NCBI RefSeq assembly: GCF_004377485.1
Contig: NZ_SNTY01000016.1
Location: 1-60,311 of the forward strand
DNA length: 60,311 nt
Source: Alkanindiges illinoisensis
Lineage (GTDB): Bacteria; Pseudomonadota; Gammaproteobacteria; Pseudomonadales; Moraxellaceae
Reading direction: 5' to 3'
A program made the position numbers and the translations under genes. This document shows positions 1 to 8,481 of this stretch, piece by piece. Position 1 is the stretch's first letter. The number at the start of each line of letters is the position of its first letter. The notes under the pieces were generated by a model. The model searched no databases. It worked only from the letters and a program-made list of their open reading frames with translations, and had not been told where the DNA came from.

Positions 1-107
1 AAACGGTTTAACATCCTAAGCTCGCCCTACAGAAATAGACGATCTAGAATTAGTTTACGCTTCAATTTGATCGCTGCAATCTTTAATCTTGAACTGGTTA
101 AAAGATG

Positions 108-238
108 ACTTATGAAAGAGGTCTATTAGGTCAATTTTCTATATTAGACTTCTTTCATAAGTTGTACCAACTCGCCTTCGACAGGCTCAGGCAGCGTTGG
201 TTGCGCTTGTCGAAACCAGACTTATGCAAGAGATCTAA
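108..238. repeat. MITE-like / REP-like repeat cluster
   Basis: Three related copies of an IS-end-like motif lie here. TTAGACTTCTTTCATAAGT (144-162) and ACTTATGCAAGAGATCTAA (220-238) form imperfect terminal inverted repeats of a ~95-bp element. A third copy (ACTTATGAAAGAGGTCTA, 108-125) forms an inverted pair with 144-162. Inside the element, 175-217 is an imperfect palindrome built on TTCGACAGGCTCA and TGCGCTTGTCGAA, which looks REP-like. The ends resemble the outer end of the IS5-type remnant at 21097-21114. I infer a non-autonomous IS5-related MITE. The rest of 1-308 holds no convincing gene. Confidence 0.45.
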
Positions 239-308
239 TGAGTATTATAAAAATATAATGTTAAAAAAGCACGATCAGATCAATAGACCGGATCACTGCA
301 TTTGACGT

Positions 309-602
309 TCAAATTCCGCAAACACTGCAGTTCATGCCCTTGCAATTATGCAGTACCGAGTTGCGTGCCGCATTTTTTTCAGTGCCCGGTCCGCTAATAT
401 CTTTTCCCGCCAGTTGTTCAGCTTTGCTTTGCGGTTGCCATTTGTAGTTGGTTTTAAACTGCACCCGTCCAGTGAGCAGCGGCTTGGCCAGGGTTTGCTG
501 TTGACAGTAACGACAGGAAATTTCTGTCGATAGCGCAGAGATGGCCAGCTGTTGTTCAAAAATACCGTCGCAATGCTGGCAACGTATGTCATATAAGGGC
601 AT
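309..602 (-). CDS. fmdB: FmdB-family zinc-ribbon protein
   Basis: Small 97-residue protein starting MPLYDIRCQHC, the hallmark of the FmdB family. Two CxxC pairs near the N-terminus (C8/C11 and C30/C33) form a rubredoxin-like zinc ribbon, and more Cys residues lie at the C-terminus (CKGMNCSVCG). In Methylophilus methylotrophus fmdB lies with the formamidase gene and was proposed to regulate it; the molecular role in other species is uncertain. It is the last gene of the minus-strand amide/urea cluster, about 95 bp after fmdA. A hairpin terminator stands in between, so it may be expressed at a lower level or by read-through. Confidence 0.85.
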   Translation of the reverse strand: MPLYDIRCQHCDGIFEQQLAISALSTEISCRYCQQQTLAKPLLTGRVQFKTNYKWQPQSKAEQLAGKDISGPGTEKNAARNSVLHNCKGMNCSVCGI

Positions 603-636
603 GGTAAAACTCCTTAACCCAAATTATTGATGACTT

Positions 637-662
637 AAAAAGCCTCCCCATGGCTGGGGAGG
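637..662 (-). terminator. Rho-independent terminator after fmdA
   Basis: Perfect 7-bp GC-rich stem (CCTCCCC at 643-649, GGGGAGG at 656-662, 6-nt loop), followed in the minus direction by CTTTTT. It lies between fmdA and fmdB and should reduce transcription into fmdB. Confidence 0.7.
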
Positions 663-696
663 TTTGCTTGGGTTTTTAGGCCACTGTCATTAAAGT

Positions 697-1875
697 TTAG
701 CGCTCATGCCCCCAGTATTTTTTCTCACTCAGCATGCCTTTGGGTAAAATGTCCTGCTCAAAAATTCCAGTAGGCAGCGAAATGGTGCAGGCACAATTGG
801 GAATATCTACAATGCCACCAATGCGGCCCTCAACCGGTGCCGCTGTAAGCAGCATATACGCCTGACTACCGGTAAAGCCGAAATTTTCCAGATACTTGAT
901 GGCTTTTAAACAGGCCTGACGATAGGCCACGCTGGCATCCAGATAATAGTTCACGCCGTTTTCAACGCTAATGCCTTCAAAGGTGAGCCATTCGTCGTAG
1001 TTGGGTTTGACCGGACTTGGAATAAAAATGGGTGCGTCAATATTGTACTTGGCCATGCCCCCCTTAATCAGGTCAAAGCCCACGCGGGTGACGCCATCCA
1101 TCTCAATGGCACCACAAAAGCCAATTTCGCCATCTCCTTGGGAGAAGTGCAGGTCACCCATCGAGAAACCGGCACCTTCCACATACACTGGGAAGAAAAT
1201 GCGTGTCCCGGCAGACAGATCCTTGATGTCGGTATTCCCGCCATGTTCACGCGGTGGAACCGTACGGGCGGCCTCGCTTGCCATTCGGTCGAACTCGGCA
1301 CCTTGCAGGCCACGCAATACAGCGGTGCGCGGATCGGGAGGATTGGCCTGGCCTTTGGGCACCAGCAGCGCTTCACGGCGGTTCCATTCTTTTAATAAAT
1401 CCATGGAAGGCAGGCAACCCATCAGGCCAGGATGGGTAAGGCCAGCAATGCGCACGCCGGGAATATGCCGTGATGTGGCATATAGGCCCTTTAAATCCCA
1501 GATCGCCTTGTCGGCATCCGGAAAATAATCCGCCAGAAAGCCACCGCCATTTTCCTTGGCAAATACGCCGGAAAAACCAATCGGGGTAACCGGTTTAATG
1601 TCCAGCAGATCAATCACCAATAAGTCGCCCGGTTCAGCGCCTTCCACGTAAAAGGGCCCGGTTAACGGATGGGCGCGGGTTAAATCAACATTGATAATAT
1701 CGTCAACGGTGTCGGTATCCTTGATTTGGGCATCCAGAAAATCCAGGCTTTCCAGCAGAATTTCTTCCCCTGGCTTTACTGAGGTTAAAAATGGGATGTC
1801 TGGATGCCAACGGTTATGTCCCAGTTCAGCTTGTTCGGCTAGCGGTACCCCAGGTTTAATTTTGATATGTTGCAT
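697..1875 (-). CDS. fmdA: Formamidase / acetamidase FmdA
   Basis: Cytoplasmic hydrolase of the FmdA_AmdA family, converting formamide and related short amides to ammonia and the carboxylate. The 392-residue product is close to the family length of about 400. It carries recognisable family stretches such as HPLTGPFYVEGAEPGDLL and FSMGDLHFSQGDGE. The start at 1875 (MQHIKIKPG) is chosen because GAGGA lies 8 nt upstream; a longer in-frame reading to 2001 adds 42 residues that do not look like the family. It follows the AmiB-like gene by 140 bp in the amide cluster, which has two different amidases (AmiE and FmdA) beside one importer. Expected to be induced by amides; no promoter was identified. 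Confidence 0.93.
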   Translation of the reverse strand: MQHIKIKPGVPLAEQAELGHNRWHPDIPFLTSVKPGEEILLESLDFLDAQIKDTDTVDDIINVDLTRAHPLTGPFYVEGAEPGDLLVIDLLDIKPVTPIGFSGVFAKENGGGFLADYFPDADKAIWDLKGLYATSRHIPGVRIAGLTHPGLMGCLPSMDLLKEWNRREALLVPKGQANPPDPRTAVLRGLQGAEFDRMASEAARTVPPREHGGNTDIKDLSAGTRIFFPVYVEGAGFSMGDLHFSQGDGEIGFCGAIEMDGVTRVGFDLIKGGMAKYNIDAPIFIPSPVKPNYDEWLTFEGISVENGVNYYLDASVAYRQACLKAIKYLENFGFTGSQAYMLLTAAPVEGRIGGIVDIPNCACTISLPTGIFEQDILPKGMLSEKKYWGHER

Positions 1876-2015
1876 GGTGAAGTCCTCGGTATGTGTATGG
1901 TGTTGCGACTTGAATTTACGATCAGGTTGCCAAGGGATTGGCGGTGAAAATGCAGTCTGGTCAGCAGGTGGGCCAACTTGCTGTTTTAAATACCAGCTCA
2001 TTGGGCCAGCTCGGG

Positions 2016-3098
2016 TCAGGAATCAACCGGATGTGCCATAACGGCAAATTGCCGGTTTTTGACCGTCATATACAATTGCTGCTGTTCTGGGTGCTCAAGG
2101 ATAAAACGTGCCAGTACCGGTTCCAGTTGGGTGCGAAACTTGCGCGCCAGATCACGTGCGCCAAAACGGACATTATGCTGATGGTGCAGTAGTGCCCGTG
2201 TGCTGGCATCAACACTGAGCTGGCGTCCCTGTTTGCGCAGACGCTGGTTTAACTTGTCCAGTTCAATATCAGTCAGGGCATCAAGCCAGTATTGGTCGAC
2301 AGGCTGGTACTGCAAAATCCGGTCAATACGGTTTAAAAATTCAGGATCAAACTGTTGATGTAAGGCTTGTTCAATGACATGCCTGGGCGATTTGCCCAAG
2401 TGTTCATACAGGCGTGCGCATAAACGTTGTGCCGGTCTGGGTAGCCTGGAAGAATACTTAAAGGCATGTTGTGCCTGACGTGCGCCCACATTGCTGGTCA
2501 TAAAGATCAGGGTGTTTTTAAAATCAATGGTTCTGCTGCCAGACGACAAGGTTAGTGTGCCGCTGTCGAGTACGTTCAGCAGGCTGCGGATGACTTCCTT
2601 ACTGGCTTTTTCCAGTTCATCAAACAGCACAATGCCGGGTTTGCTAAAGCTGCCCTGTATGGCTTCAATGTCAAACAGGGTGGTGCCTTCCTTGCTACCG
2701 ACATAACCCGGTGGTGCACCGGTGAGGGCAGCGGCATAATGTTCCTGTGCCAGGGTATTCATATCAATACGGCAAAAGGCATCCGGCCGATTATGGATGG
2801 CTTCACTGATCAGCCGCACGGTTTCGGTTTTGCCTACCCCGGTTGGCCCCAGCATGAGGGTGACAGATAATGGGCGCTCACTGCTGGAAAAATCAGCCTT
2901 CACCACATTCAGCATATTTTCAATGTCAGTCAGGGCAGCATCCTGGCCCACAATGCGGGCACGCAAATGCTGCATGACCGCTTGTGGTTCGAACACAAAA
3001 CGGGAATGATGCAGACGTTGCTCACTGACTGTTTTAGCGTGGGTCTGCTGGGCATTAACCTCACGGTTATGTTCCAGCACATCATTGATAAATGGCAT
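2016..3098 (-). CDS. amiB: AmiB-like AAA+ ATPase (ClpB-type C-terminal module)
   Basis: A 360-residue AAA+ protein resembling the second ATPase module of ClpA/ClpB without N-domain or first module. Visible motifs are Walker A GPTGVGKT (84-91), pore loop GYVG (131-134), Walker B IVLFDE (156-161), sensor-1 TSN (201-203) and a C-terminal D2-small-like domain. In the Pseudomonas aeruginosa amidase operon amiE is followed by amiB, a ClpB-like ATPase. The order here (amiE then this gene, 57-bp gap) matches, so I call it AmiB-like. Its substrate is not established. A role in assembly or disassembly of the amidase or a partner is inference from linkage only. Confidence 0.8.
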   Translation of the reverse strand: MPFINDVLEHNREVNAQQTHAKTVSEQRLHHSRFVFEPQAVMQHLRARIVGQDAALTDIENMLNVVKADFSSSERPLSVTLMLGPTGVGKTETVRLISEAIHNRPDAFCRIDMNTLAQEHYAAALTGAPPGYVGSKEGTTLFDIEAIQGSFSKPGIVLFDELEKASKEVIRSLLNVLDSGTLTLSSGSRTIDFKNTLIFMTSNVGARQAQHAFKYSSRLPRPAQRLCARLYEHLGKSPRHVIEQALHQQFDPEFLNRIDRILQYQPVDQYWLDALTDIELDKLNQRLRKQGRQLSVDASTRALLHHQHNVRFGARDLARKFRTQLEPVLARFILEHPEQQQLYMTVKNRQFAVMAHPVDS

Positions 3099-3155
3099 GG
3101 CTAAACCCTTTGTGCTTAATTTGCTGTATTAGCCCTTTCCTGTCAGGTAAAGCGC

Positions 3156-4196
3156 TTAAGCCTCTTTTTCCAGTCCTTCATGCGGCAGGTTGCCAATCGG
3201 GCATTCAGCCACGCCAATGGTGGAACGGGTAAAGCTTTCGACGTTGGCCTGTGCTTTTTCAGCATCCAGCACCCAGGTACGGTAAAAATCAAACGGGCAG
3301 GTGGCTATGCCCTTGTCGCCATCACCATTGTTGTAAACACCGGTATAGCCACGGTGCAGCAGCTTGAACAAATGGTTTTGCGCCTGGTCGTATTTGCGCG
3401 CATCACGGATTTCGGGAATGGACAACTGCGCGTACTGAATACCGTTTTCCTCTTCGCCACATTCACCCAGCGTGCGGCCGTCAAAGCCGACAATCGCTGA
3501 ATGGCCAAAATAGGTATAAACGCCATCGAAACCAGTACAGTTGGCGACAGCCACATAACAGTTATTGGCCCAGGCCATGGTTTTGGCCATCATCACCTGC
3601 TGTTCCTTGGCGGGGTACATATAGCCCTGACAGCGTACGATCAGCTCGGCTCCCTTCATGGCACAGTCGCGCCAGATTTCAGGATAGTTGCCGTCATCAC
3701 AGATAATCAGGGAAATTTTTAAACCCTTGGGGCCAACCGACACATAAGTCTGGTCACCGGGGCACCAGCCTTCAATGGGGCACCACGGAATCACCTTGCG
3801 GTACTTCTGCACGATATCGCCGTCATTATTGATCAGTACCAAGGTGTTATAAGGCACTTTTTGCGGGTGCTGTTCATGCTGCTCACCCGTAATGGAAAAC
3901 ACGCCCCAGACGTTGGCCTGTTTGCAGGCCGCTGAAAAAATCGCGGTTTCATCACCGGGAATGGTGGCGGCGGTCTCCATCATCTCGTCAGGGTCATACA
4001 TGATGCCCATGGTGCTGTATTCGGGAAAAATCACCAGATCCATACCAGGTAAGCCCTGCTTCATGCCAATCAGCATATCGGCAATTTTTTTGGCATTGTC
4101 CAGTACTTCAGCCTTGCTGTGCAGGCGTGGGATGCGGTAGTTCACCACGGCCACGCCAACGGTATTGGGACTGCTTGAAATATCGCCATGACGCAT
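3156..4196 (-). CDS. amiE: Aliphatic amidase
   Basis: Nitrilase-superfamily aliphatic amidase that hydrolyses short amides such as acetamide and propionamide to acid plus ammonia in the cytoplasm. The 346-residue length equals that of P. aeruginosa AmiE and the sequence is highly similar throughout (MRHGDISSS start, [20 protein letters not shown]). The catalytic triad is in place: E59 (FPEYS), K134 (YRK) and C166 (IICDDGN). It is preceded by a 351-bp gap with a terminator after urtE, so amiE probably has its own promoter rather than depending only on the transporter transcript. The sequence shows no AmiR/AmiC homologue nearby. Confidence 0.97.
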   Translation of the reverse strand: MRHGDISSSPNTVGVAVVNYRIPRLHSKAEVLDNAKKIADMLIGMKQGLPGMDLVIFPEYSTMGIMYDPDEMMETAATIPGDETAIFSAACKQANVWGVFSITGEQHEQHPQKVPYNTLVLINNDGDIVQKYRKVIPWCPIEGWCPGDQTYVSVGPKGLKISLIICDDGNYPEIWRDCAMKGAELIVRCQGYMYPAKEQQVMMAKTMAWANNCYVAVANCTGFDGVYTYFGHSAIVGFDGRTLGECGEEENGIQYAQLSIPEIRDARKYDQAQNHLFKLLHRGYTGVYNNGDGDKGIATCPFDFYRTWVLDAEKAQANVESFTRSTIGVAECPIGNLPHEGLEKEA

Positions 4197-4547
4197 GATG
4201 TATTCCTTCTTTCAACACACTAAATGCAGTGGATTAAATGCTGAGACACACAACAGAACAGGGTCACTCACATCGTTGGGAGCGTGTAGTTTAAGTGAGC
4301 CTGTCCTGCTGTGATGGCTTTAGTATTGAATAAACCAGGATAAAAAAATATACGTTGGATGACGTATAACAGTTGGATTAATAAATTTTTAATTATTTGT
4401 TTCATATAATATTTTTTTATAAAAAAGGCCTACGCAAAAAAACGCATAGACCCTAAAAATGTGCACGCTGACGCACCCTAATCGTTAAAGCAATAAAGCG
4501 CTACATCAGCAGGTTTTAAATTGGCAAGTCATCAACTTGACGATTCA
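4197..4547. other. Intergenic region urtE-amiE
   Basis: 351 bp without a gene. It holds the urtE terminator (4420-4452) and an AT-rich stretch that probably contains the amiE promoter on the minus strand. I found no convincing sigma-54 (-24/-12) motif and no clear operator. Confidence 0.6.
4420..4452 (-). terminator. Rho-independent terminator after urtE
   Basis: On the minus strand GGTCTATGC pairs with GCGTAGGCC (two G-T wobbles) around a T-rich loop and is followed by TTTTTT. It ends the urtABCDE transcript before amiE. Confidence 0.6.
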
Positions 4548-5249
4548 TTAAACCGACAGATACTGGCTAATGGTTTTTTCATCGACATTATTCCGGGTGT
4601 TCTCATACACCAGACTGCCTTTATCAATCACAAAAAAGCGGTCGGCAATGTCCATGGTAAAGCTGAGCACCTGCTCAGATACCACAATGGTGAGGTCGCG
4701 CTGGTCACGGATTTGCTTGAGTGAACGGGCAATATCCTTAATGATGGAGGGCTGAATGCCTTCGGTGGGTTCATCTAAAAGCAACACTTTGGGATTGGTG
4801 GCCAGTGCCCGCGCAATCGCCAGCTGCTGTTGCTGGCCACCGGACAGGTTACCACCCTTACGTTTGCGCATATCGTACAGCACCGGAAACAGCTCATATA
4901 AGTCTTGCGGCACTTTGCCACGTGCTGAGGCAGGCAGGCCTGTCTGGATATTTTCCAGCACGGTCATGGTAGAAAAAATCATGCGGCCTTGTGGCACGTA
5001 GGCAAGGCCAGCATTGACCCGCTGGAACGAGTCCATTTTTTCAATACGCTTGCCATCCAGCGTAATTTCACCGCCACGGATTGGCAGTACGCCCATCAGG
5101 GTTTTAAACAGGGTGGTTTTGCCCATGCCATTACGACCCATCACCGCAATGATTTCATTTTTGGCCACGTCCAGGTCTAGCTGGTGAATCACTTCGCTTT
5201 GTCCATAGCCGGAAGCCAGGGCTTGAATATTAAACATACTGCTCATCAT
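4548..5249 (-). CDS. urtE: Urea/amide ABC transporter ATPase UrtE
   Basis: Second ATP-binding subunit of a branched-chain-amino-acid/amide type (HAAT) importer. About 233 residues with Walker A GRNGMGKTT, signature LSGGQQQQ and Walker B VLLLDEPTEG; the last is typical of LivF/UrtE. The ATG at 5249 is chosen because GGAG lies 5 nt upstream; a longer reading to 5294 has no good ribosome site. It follows urtD by 57 bp. It forms a heterodimeric ATPase with UrtD on the cytoplasmic face of UrtB-UrtC. Substrate is urea or short amides by gene context; the sequence alone cannot separate these. Confidence 0.92.
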   Translation of the reverse strand: MMSSMFNIQALASGYGQSEVIHQLDLDVAKNEIIAVMGRNGMGKTTLFKTLMGVLPIRGGEITLDGKRIEKMDSFQRVNAGLAYVPQGRMIFSTMTVLENIQTGLPASARGKVPQDLYELFPVLYDMRKRKGGNLSGGQQQQLAIARALATNPKVLLLDEPTEGIQPSIIKDIARSLKQIRDQRDLTIVVSEQVLSFTMDIADRFFVIDKGSLVYENTRNNVDEKTISQYLSV

Positions 5250-5306
5250 GTTTTCTCCAGTATTGCATTTAGAAACATTAAATAACGTCGGCAATGCAGC
5301 TTGCTA

Positions 5307-6071
5307 TTAATGGCCCAAATACACTTCAATCACTTTCGGATTACTTTGCACATCCTCCATTTTGCCTTCGGCCAGAATCTGGCCCTGATGCAGTACAGTC
5401 ACCTTGTCGGCAATGGTTTTGACAAATTCCATGTCATGTTCAATCACCAGTACCGAGCGGCCTTCACAAATCTTGCGAATCAACAACGCAGTTTTTTCAC
5501 GTTCCGAAACACTCATGCCAGCCACGGGTTCATCCAGCATTACCAGCTCCGGGTCCTGCATCAGTAGCATGCCAATTTCCAGCCACTGCTTCTGGCCATG
5601 CGAGAGCAAGTCCGCCGTTTGATCCAGCATGTCGGTGAGAAAAATCTCGGCAGCAATGGCTTTTACCCGGTCAATCACATCAGGCGTGCGCTTAAAAAAC
5701 AGTGCTCCAAATACACTGCGGCCACGCGGGAAGGACATTTCCAGGTTTTCAAACACAGTCAGGTTTTCATAAATGGACGGGGTCTGGAACTTGCGGCCTA
5801 CGCCAGCATGCACAATCGCATGCTCACTCATGCCCATTAATTCCTTGCCCTTGAACTGTATTTTGCCGCTGGTGGCACGGGTTTTACCGCAAATCAGATC
5901 CAGCACCGTAGTTTTACCGGCACCGTTCGGGCCAATCACCACCCGCACTTCGTTGGGATCAATGTACATGGTCAGGTTGTTGACCGCCTTGAACCCATCA
6001 AAGGACACGGTTAAATCTTCAACCAGCAGCACTGGTTTTGGCATTTCAACGCCAATGGCTTGATGGCTCAT
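5307..6071 (-). CDS. urtD: Urea/amide ABC transporter ATPase UrtD
   Basis: First ATP-binding subunit of the importer, 254 residues. Walker A GPNGAGKTT, signature LSHGQKQWLEIGMLL and Walker B LVMLDEPVAGM; LSHGQ and the following W are typical of UrtD. Its ATG overlaps the urtC stop (ATGA), which indicates translational coupling. Works with UrtE at the inner membrane. Confidence 0.94.
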   Translation of the reverse strand: MSHQAIGVEMPKPVLLVEDLTVSFDGFKAVNNLTMYIDPNEVRVVIGPNGAGKTTVLDLICGKTRATSGKIQFKGKELMGMSEHAIVHAGVGRKFQTPSIYENLTVFENLEMSFPRGRSVFGALFFKRTPDVIDRVKAIAAEIFLTDMLDQTADLLSHGQKQWLEIGMLLMQDPELVMLDEPVAGMSVSEREKTALLIRKICEGRSVLVIEHDMEFVKTIADKVTVLHQGQILAEGKMEDVQSNPKVIEVYLGH

Positions 6072-7270
6072 TTGCTGGACTCCTCTGCGTTAGCTGCGGT
6101 TGTGCTGGTTGCGGTAACGCTGGCTGTGTTCACACTGACCGGGCTGTGTTCAGCCACTACACGATGACTGCTGGCCAAAGTTTTAGGTTTTTTACCGCTA
6201 AAATAGGGCTTCACATATTTATCGTATAAACCGGCCAATCCGTTGGGGAAGAACATCACCACCACAATAAACAGGCCACCCATCAGGAACAGCCACAGTT
6301 CAGGGAACGATTCAGAAAAATAGGTTTTGCCAAAATTGACCAGCAGGGTGCCATACACGGCGCCAAGCAATGACAGGCGGCCACCCACGGCAGCAAAGAT
6401 CACCATTTCAATGGAGGGCACAATGCCAACAAAGGACGGTGACATAAAGCCCACTTGCAGGGTAAACATGGCGCCACCAATGGCAGAAATGGCTGCGGCC
6501 ACACAGAAAATGAACACCTTGTACATGGAGACGTTGTAGCCGGAAAAACGCACCCGTTCTTCCTTGTCACGCATGGCAGACAGTAGGCGGCCCAGCTTGG
6601 AGCTTAGAATGTAACGGCCAATCAGAATGGCAGCAATCAGTAAGCCCGCATTGACAAAGTACAACACGTATTTGGCCGAATCAGTGCGGATATCCCAGCC
6701 ATGTAGGGTCTTTAGGTCGGTAATACCGTTGACACCACCGGTAAAGCCCTGCTGGCCAATGATTAAAATGGTCAGGATGGCAGCAATGGCCTGGGTGACA
6801 ATGGAAAAGTACACATCACCCACGCGACGGGTAAACATGGCAATACCAATGATAAAGGCCAGTGCTGTGGGAATGGCAATCACGGCAAACAGGGTAAAGG
6901 CAAAGCTGTGGAATGGTTCCCACATCATGGGCAGGCTGGTCACCTGATTCCAGTCCATAAAGTCGGGAATGCCGGGTGTGGTCTGGTGCGCGGTACTGAT
7001 GGCATCCGAGGCTTCCAGCTTTAAGAACATGGCCATGCAGTAGCCGCCAAGACCAAAGAAAATCCCTTGTCCCAGACTTAAAATGCCACCGTGACCCCAG
7101 CACAGCACTAATCCAACTGCCACAAAGGCATAGCTTAAATATTTGCCCACCAGGTTAAGGCGGAAAATGTCGAAGAAAACCGGCATCACCACCAGGATGA
7201 TGGCCGCCAGAATCAGCAGGCCAATGGCCCCCTGTTTTCCACCGAGTAATGCATTTAATGTATCTTTCAT
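6068..7270 (-). CDS. urtC: Urea/amide ABC transporter permease UrtC
   Basis: Inner-membrane permease of the LivM/UrtC family, about 400 residues with roughly ten hydrophobic segments and the family stretches CWGHGGILSLGQGIFFGLGG and GEERVRFSGYN-like (here KEERVRFSGYN). The C-terminal 40 residues are a polar Ala/Thr/Ser-rich tail beyond the last membrane segment. ATG at 7270 is preferred over 7276 because AGAAG then sits 7 nt upstream. It pairs with UrtB, 69 bp upstream, and overlaps urtD. Confidence 0.93.
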   Translation of the reverse strand: MKDTLNALLGGKQGAIGLLILAAIILVVMPVFFDIFRLNLVGKYLSYAFVAVGLVLCWGHGGILSLGQGIFFGLGGYCMAMFLKLEASDAISTAHQTTPGIPDFMDWNQVTSLPMMWEPFHSFAFTLFAVIAIPTALAFIIGIAMFTRRVGDVYFSIVTQAIAAILTILIIGQQGFTGGVNGITDLKTLHGWDIRTDSAKYVLYFVNAGLLIAAILIGRYILSSKLGRLLSAMRDKEERVRFSGYNVSMYKVFIFCVAAAISAIGGAMFTLQVGFMSPSFVGIVPSIEMVIFAAVGGRLSLLGAVYGTLLVNFGKTYFSESFPELWLFLMGGLFIVVVMFFPNGLAGLYDKYVKPYFSGKKPKTLASSHRVVAEHSPVSVNTASVTATSTTAANAEESSK

Positions 7271-7339
7271 GATCATTCTTCTGTCAGTGAGGTGAAGACC
7301 GTGCGCAATGACCTGCGCAGCCCTTGCATCAGTACGCGC

Positions 7340-8257
7340 TTACTTGCGTACCTTGACTGAAAACAAACCTTGCGGGCGAATCATCAGGATAATAATGACC
7401 ACGGACAGGGTAATGACTTTGGCCATTGAGCCACTAATAAAGAACTCAAGCACCGACTGGGTTTGGGCAATGGAAAAGGCTGAGGCAATGGTGCCAATCA
7501 GACTTTGCGCGCCACCAAACACCACCACTAAAAAGGTATCCACAATGTACAGCGAGCCAGAGGTTGGACCAGTGGAACCAATAGTGGTAAAGGCAGCACC
7601 GGCAATACCGGCCACGCCGCAGCCCAGTGCAAAGGTCATGCGGTCCACCCGCTTGGTATTAATGCCCACCGCGTTACTCATAATGCGGTTTTGTGTGGTG
7701 GCGCGCACTTGTAAGCCCCAGCGTGAACGGAACAGCAAATAGAAAATAATGCTGGTGACGACTAAGGTAATGCCCACCAGAAACAGGCCATTAATGGGAA
7801 TATCGATCAGGTCAGTGGGCTGGTAGGAACCCATCAGCCATTCGGGCAGGGTGGGGCTGACTTCCTTGGGGCCAAAAGTAGAGCGGAAGATCTGCTGCAT
7901 CACCAGACTTAAACCCCAGGTTGCGAGCAGGGTATCGAGTGGGCGGTGATACAGTCTTGAAATCATCACACGTTCTACACCGTAGCCTATAAGGCCTGCA
8001 ATAAAGAACGACACAATGATGGCAATAAAAAAGTAGTAGGGCATCAAGGCCGGGGCATAGCTTTCGGTCAGGGTCGAAATCATATAGGTGGTATAGGCAC
8101 CAATGGTGAGAAACTCGCCATGAGCCATATTAATCACACCCATCTGACCAAAAATAATGGCAAGACCCAGAGCCATTAGCAGCAGCACACAAAATACCGA
8201 TAAGCCATTAAAGCCTTGCATTGCGAAGATTGCGCCCATTTCTGAGAGTGAGGTCAT
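7340..8257 (-). CDS. urtB: Urea/amide ABC transporter permease UrtB
   Basis: Inner-membrane permease of the LivH/UrtB family, 305 residues with about eight hydrophobic segments. Family stretches include GQMGVINMAHGEFLTIGAYT and DTLLATWGLSLVMQQ. Many UrtB proteins carry a long periplasmic N-terminal extension (total above 500 residues); this one is the short LivH-like form. The 224-bp gap to urtA contains a strong hairpin (8429-8454), consistent with higher expression of the binding protein than of the membrane subunits. Confidence 0.92.
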   Translation of the reverse strand: MTSLSEMGAIFAMQGFNGLSVFCVLLLMALGLAIIFGQMGVINMAHGEFLTIGAYTTYMISTLTESYAPALMPYYFFIAIIVSFFIAGLIGYGVERVMISRLYHRPLDTLLATWGLSLVMQQIFRSTFGPKEVSPTLPEWLMGSYQPTDLIDIPINGLFLVGITLVVTSIIFYLLFRSRWGLQVRATTQNRIMSNAVGINTKRVDRMTFALGCGVAGIAGAAFTTIGSTGPTSGSLYIVDTFLVVVFGGAQSLIGTIASAFSIAQTQSVLEFFISGSMAKVITLSVVIIILMIRPQGLFSVKVRK

Positions 8258-8428
8258 GGCAAACTCCAGCGTTGGGTTTGAAAGCAGGTGCTAAAAGCAG
8301 ATATTAAAATTCCTGGCTTAACGCAACCGATTCAATCCAACGGTTAAAAGCAAATAGTGAAAAACAGTCTGTAAAAAATCTTTGAACGCAGATTGTTAAA
8401 AGCAGCAGAACAAAACACCAAAACCTAA

Positions 8429-8454
8429 CGGTGACAGGCATAGGCCCATCACCG
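8429..8454. other. Stem-loop between urtA and urtB
   Basis: CGGTGA (8429-8434) pairs with TCACCG (8449-8454), and inside it GGC pairs with GCC around ATAG. There is no T-tract, so it looks more like a 3'-end stabiliser of the urtA message than a terminator. Nearby (8281-8410) the sequence TTAAAAGCA recurs several times. Confidence 0.5.
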
Positions 8455-8481
8455 CAAGAGATCAAGTCAGGGCTAAATTGC

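Noticed and set aside
144..238. CRISPR-like repeat at the window start
   Set aside because: Only three degenerate copies in mixed orientation; fits a MITE or IS ends, not an array.
1001..1528. Long open frame opposite fmdA
   Set aside because: Antisense shadow of a well-conserved formamidase gene; no ribosome site and basic low-complexity product.
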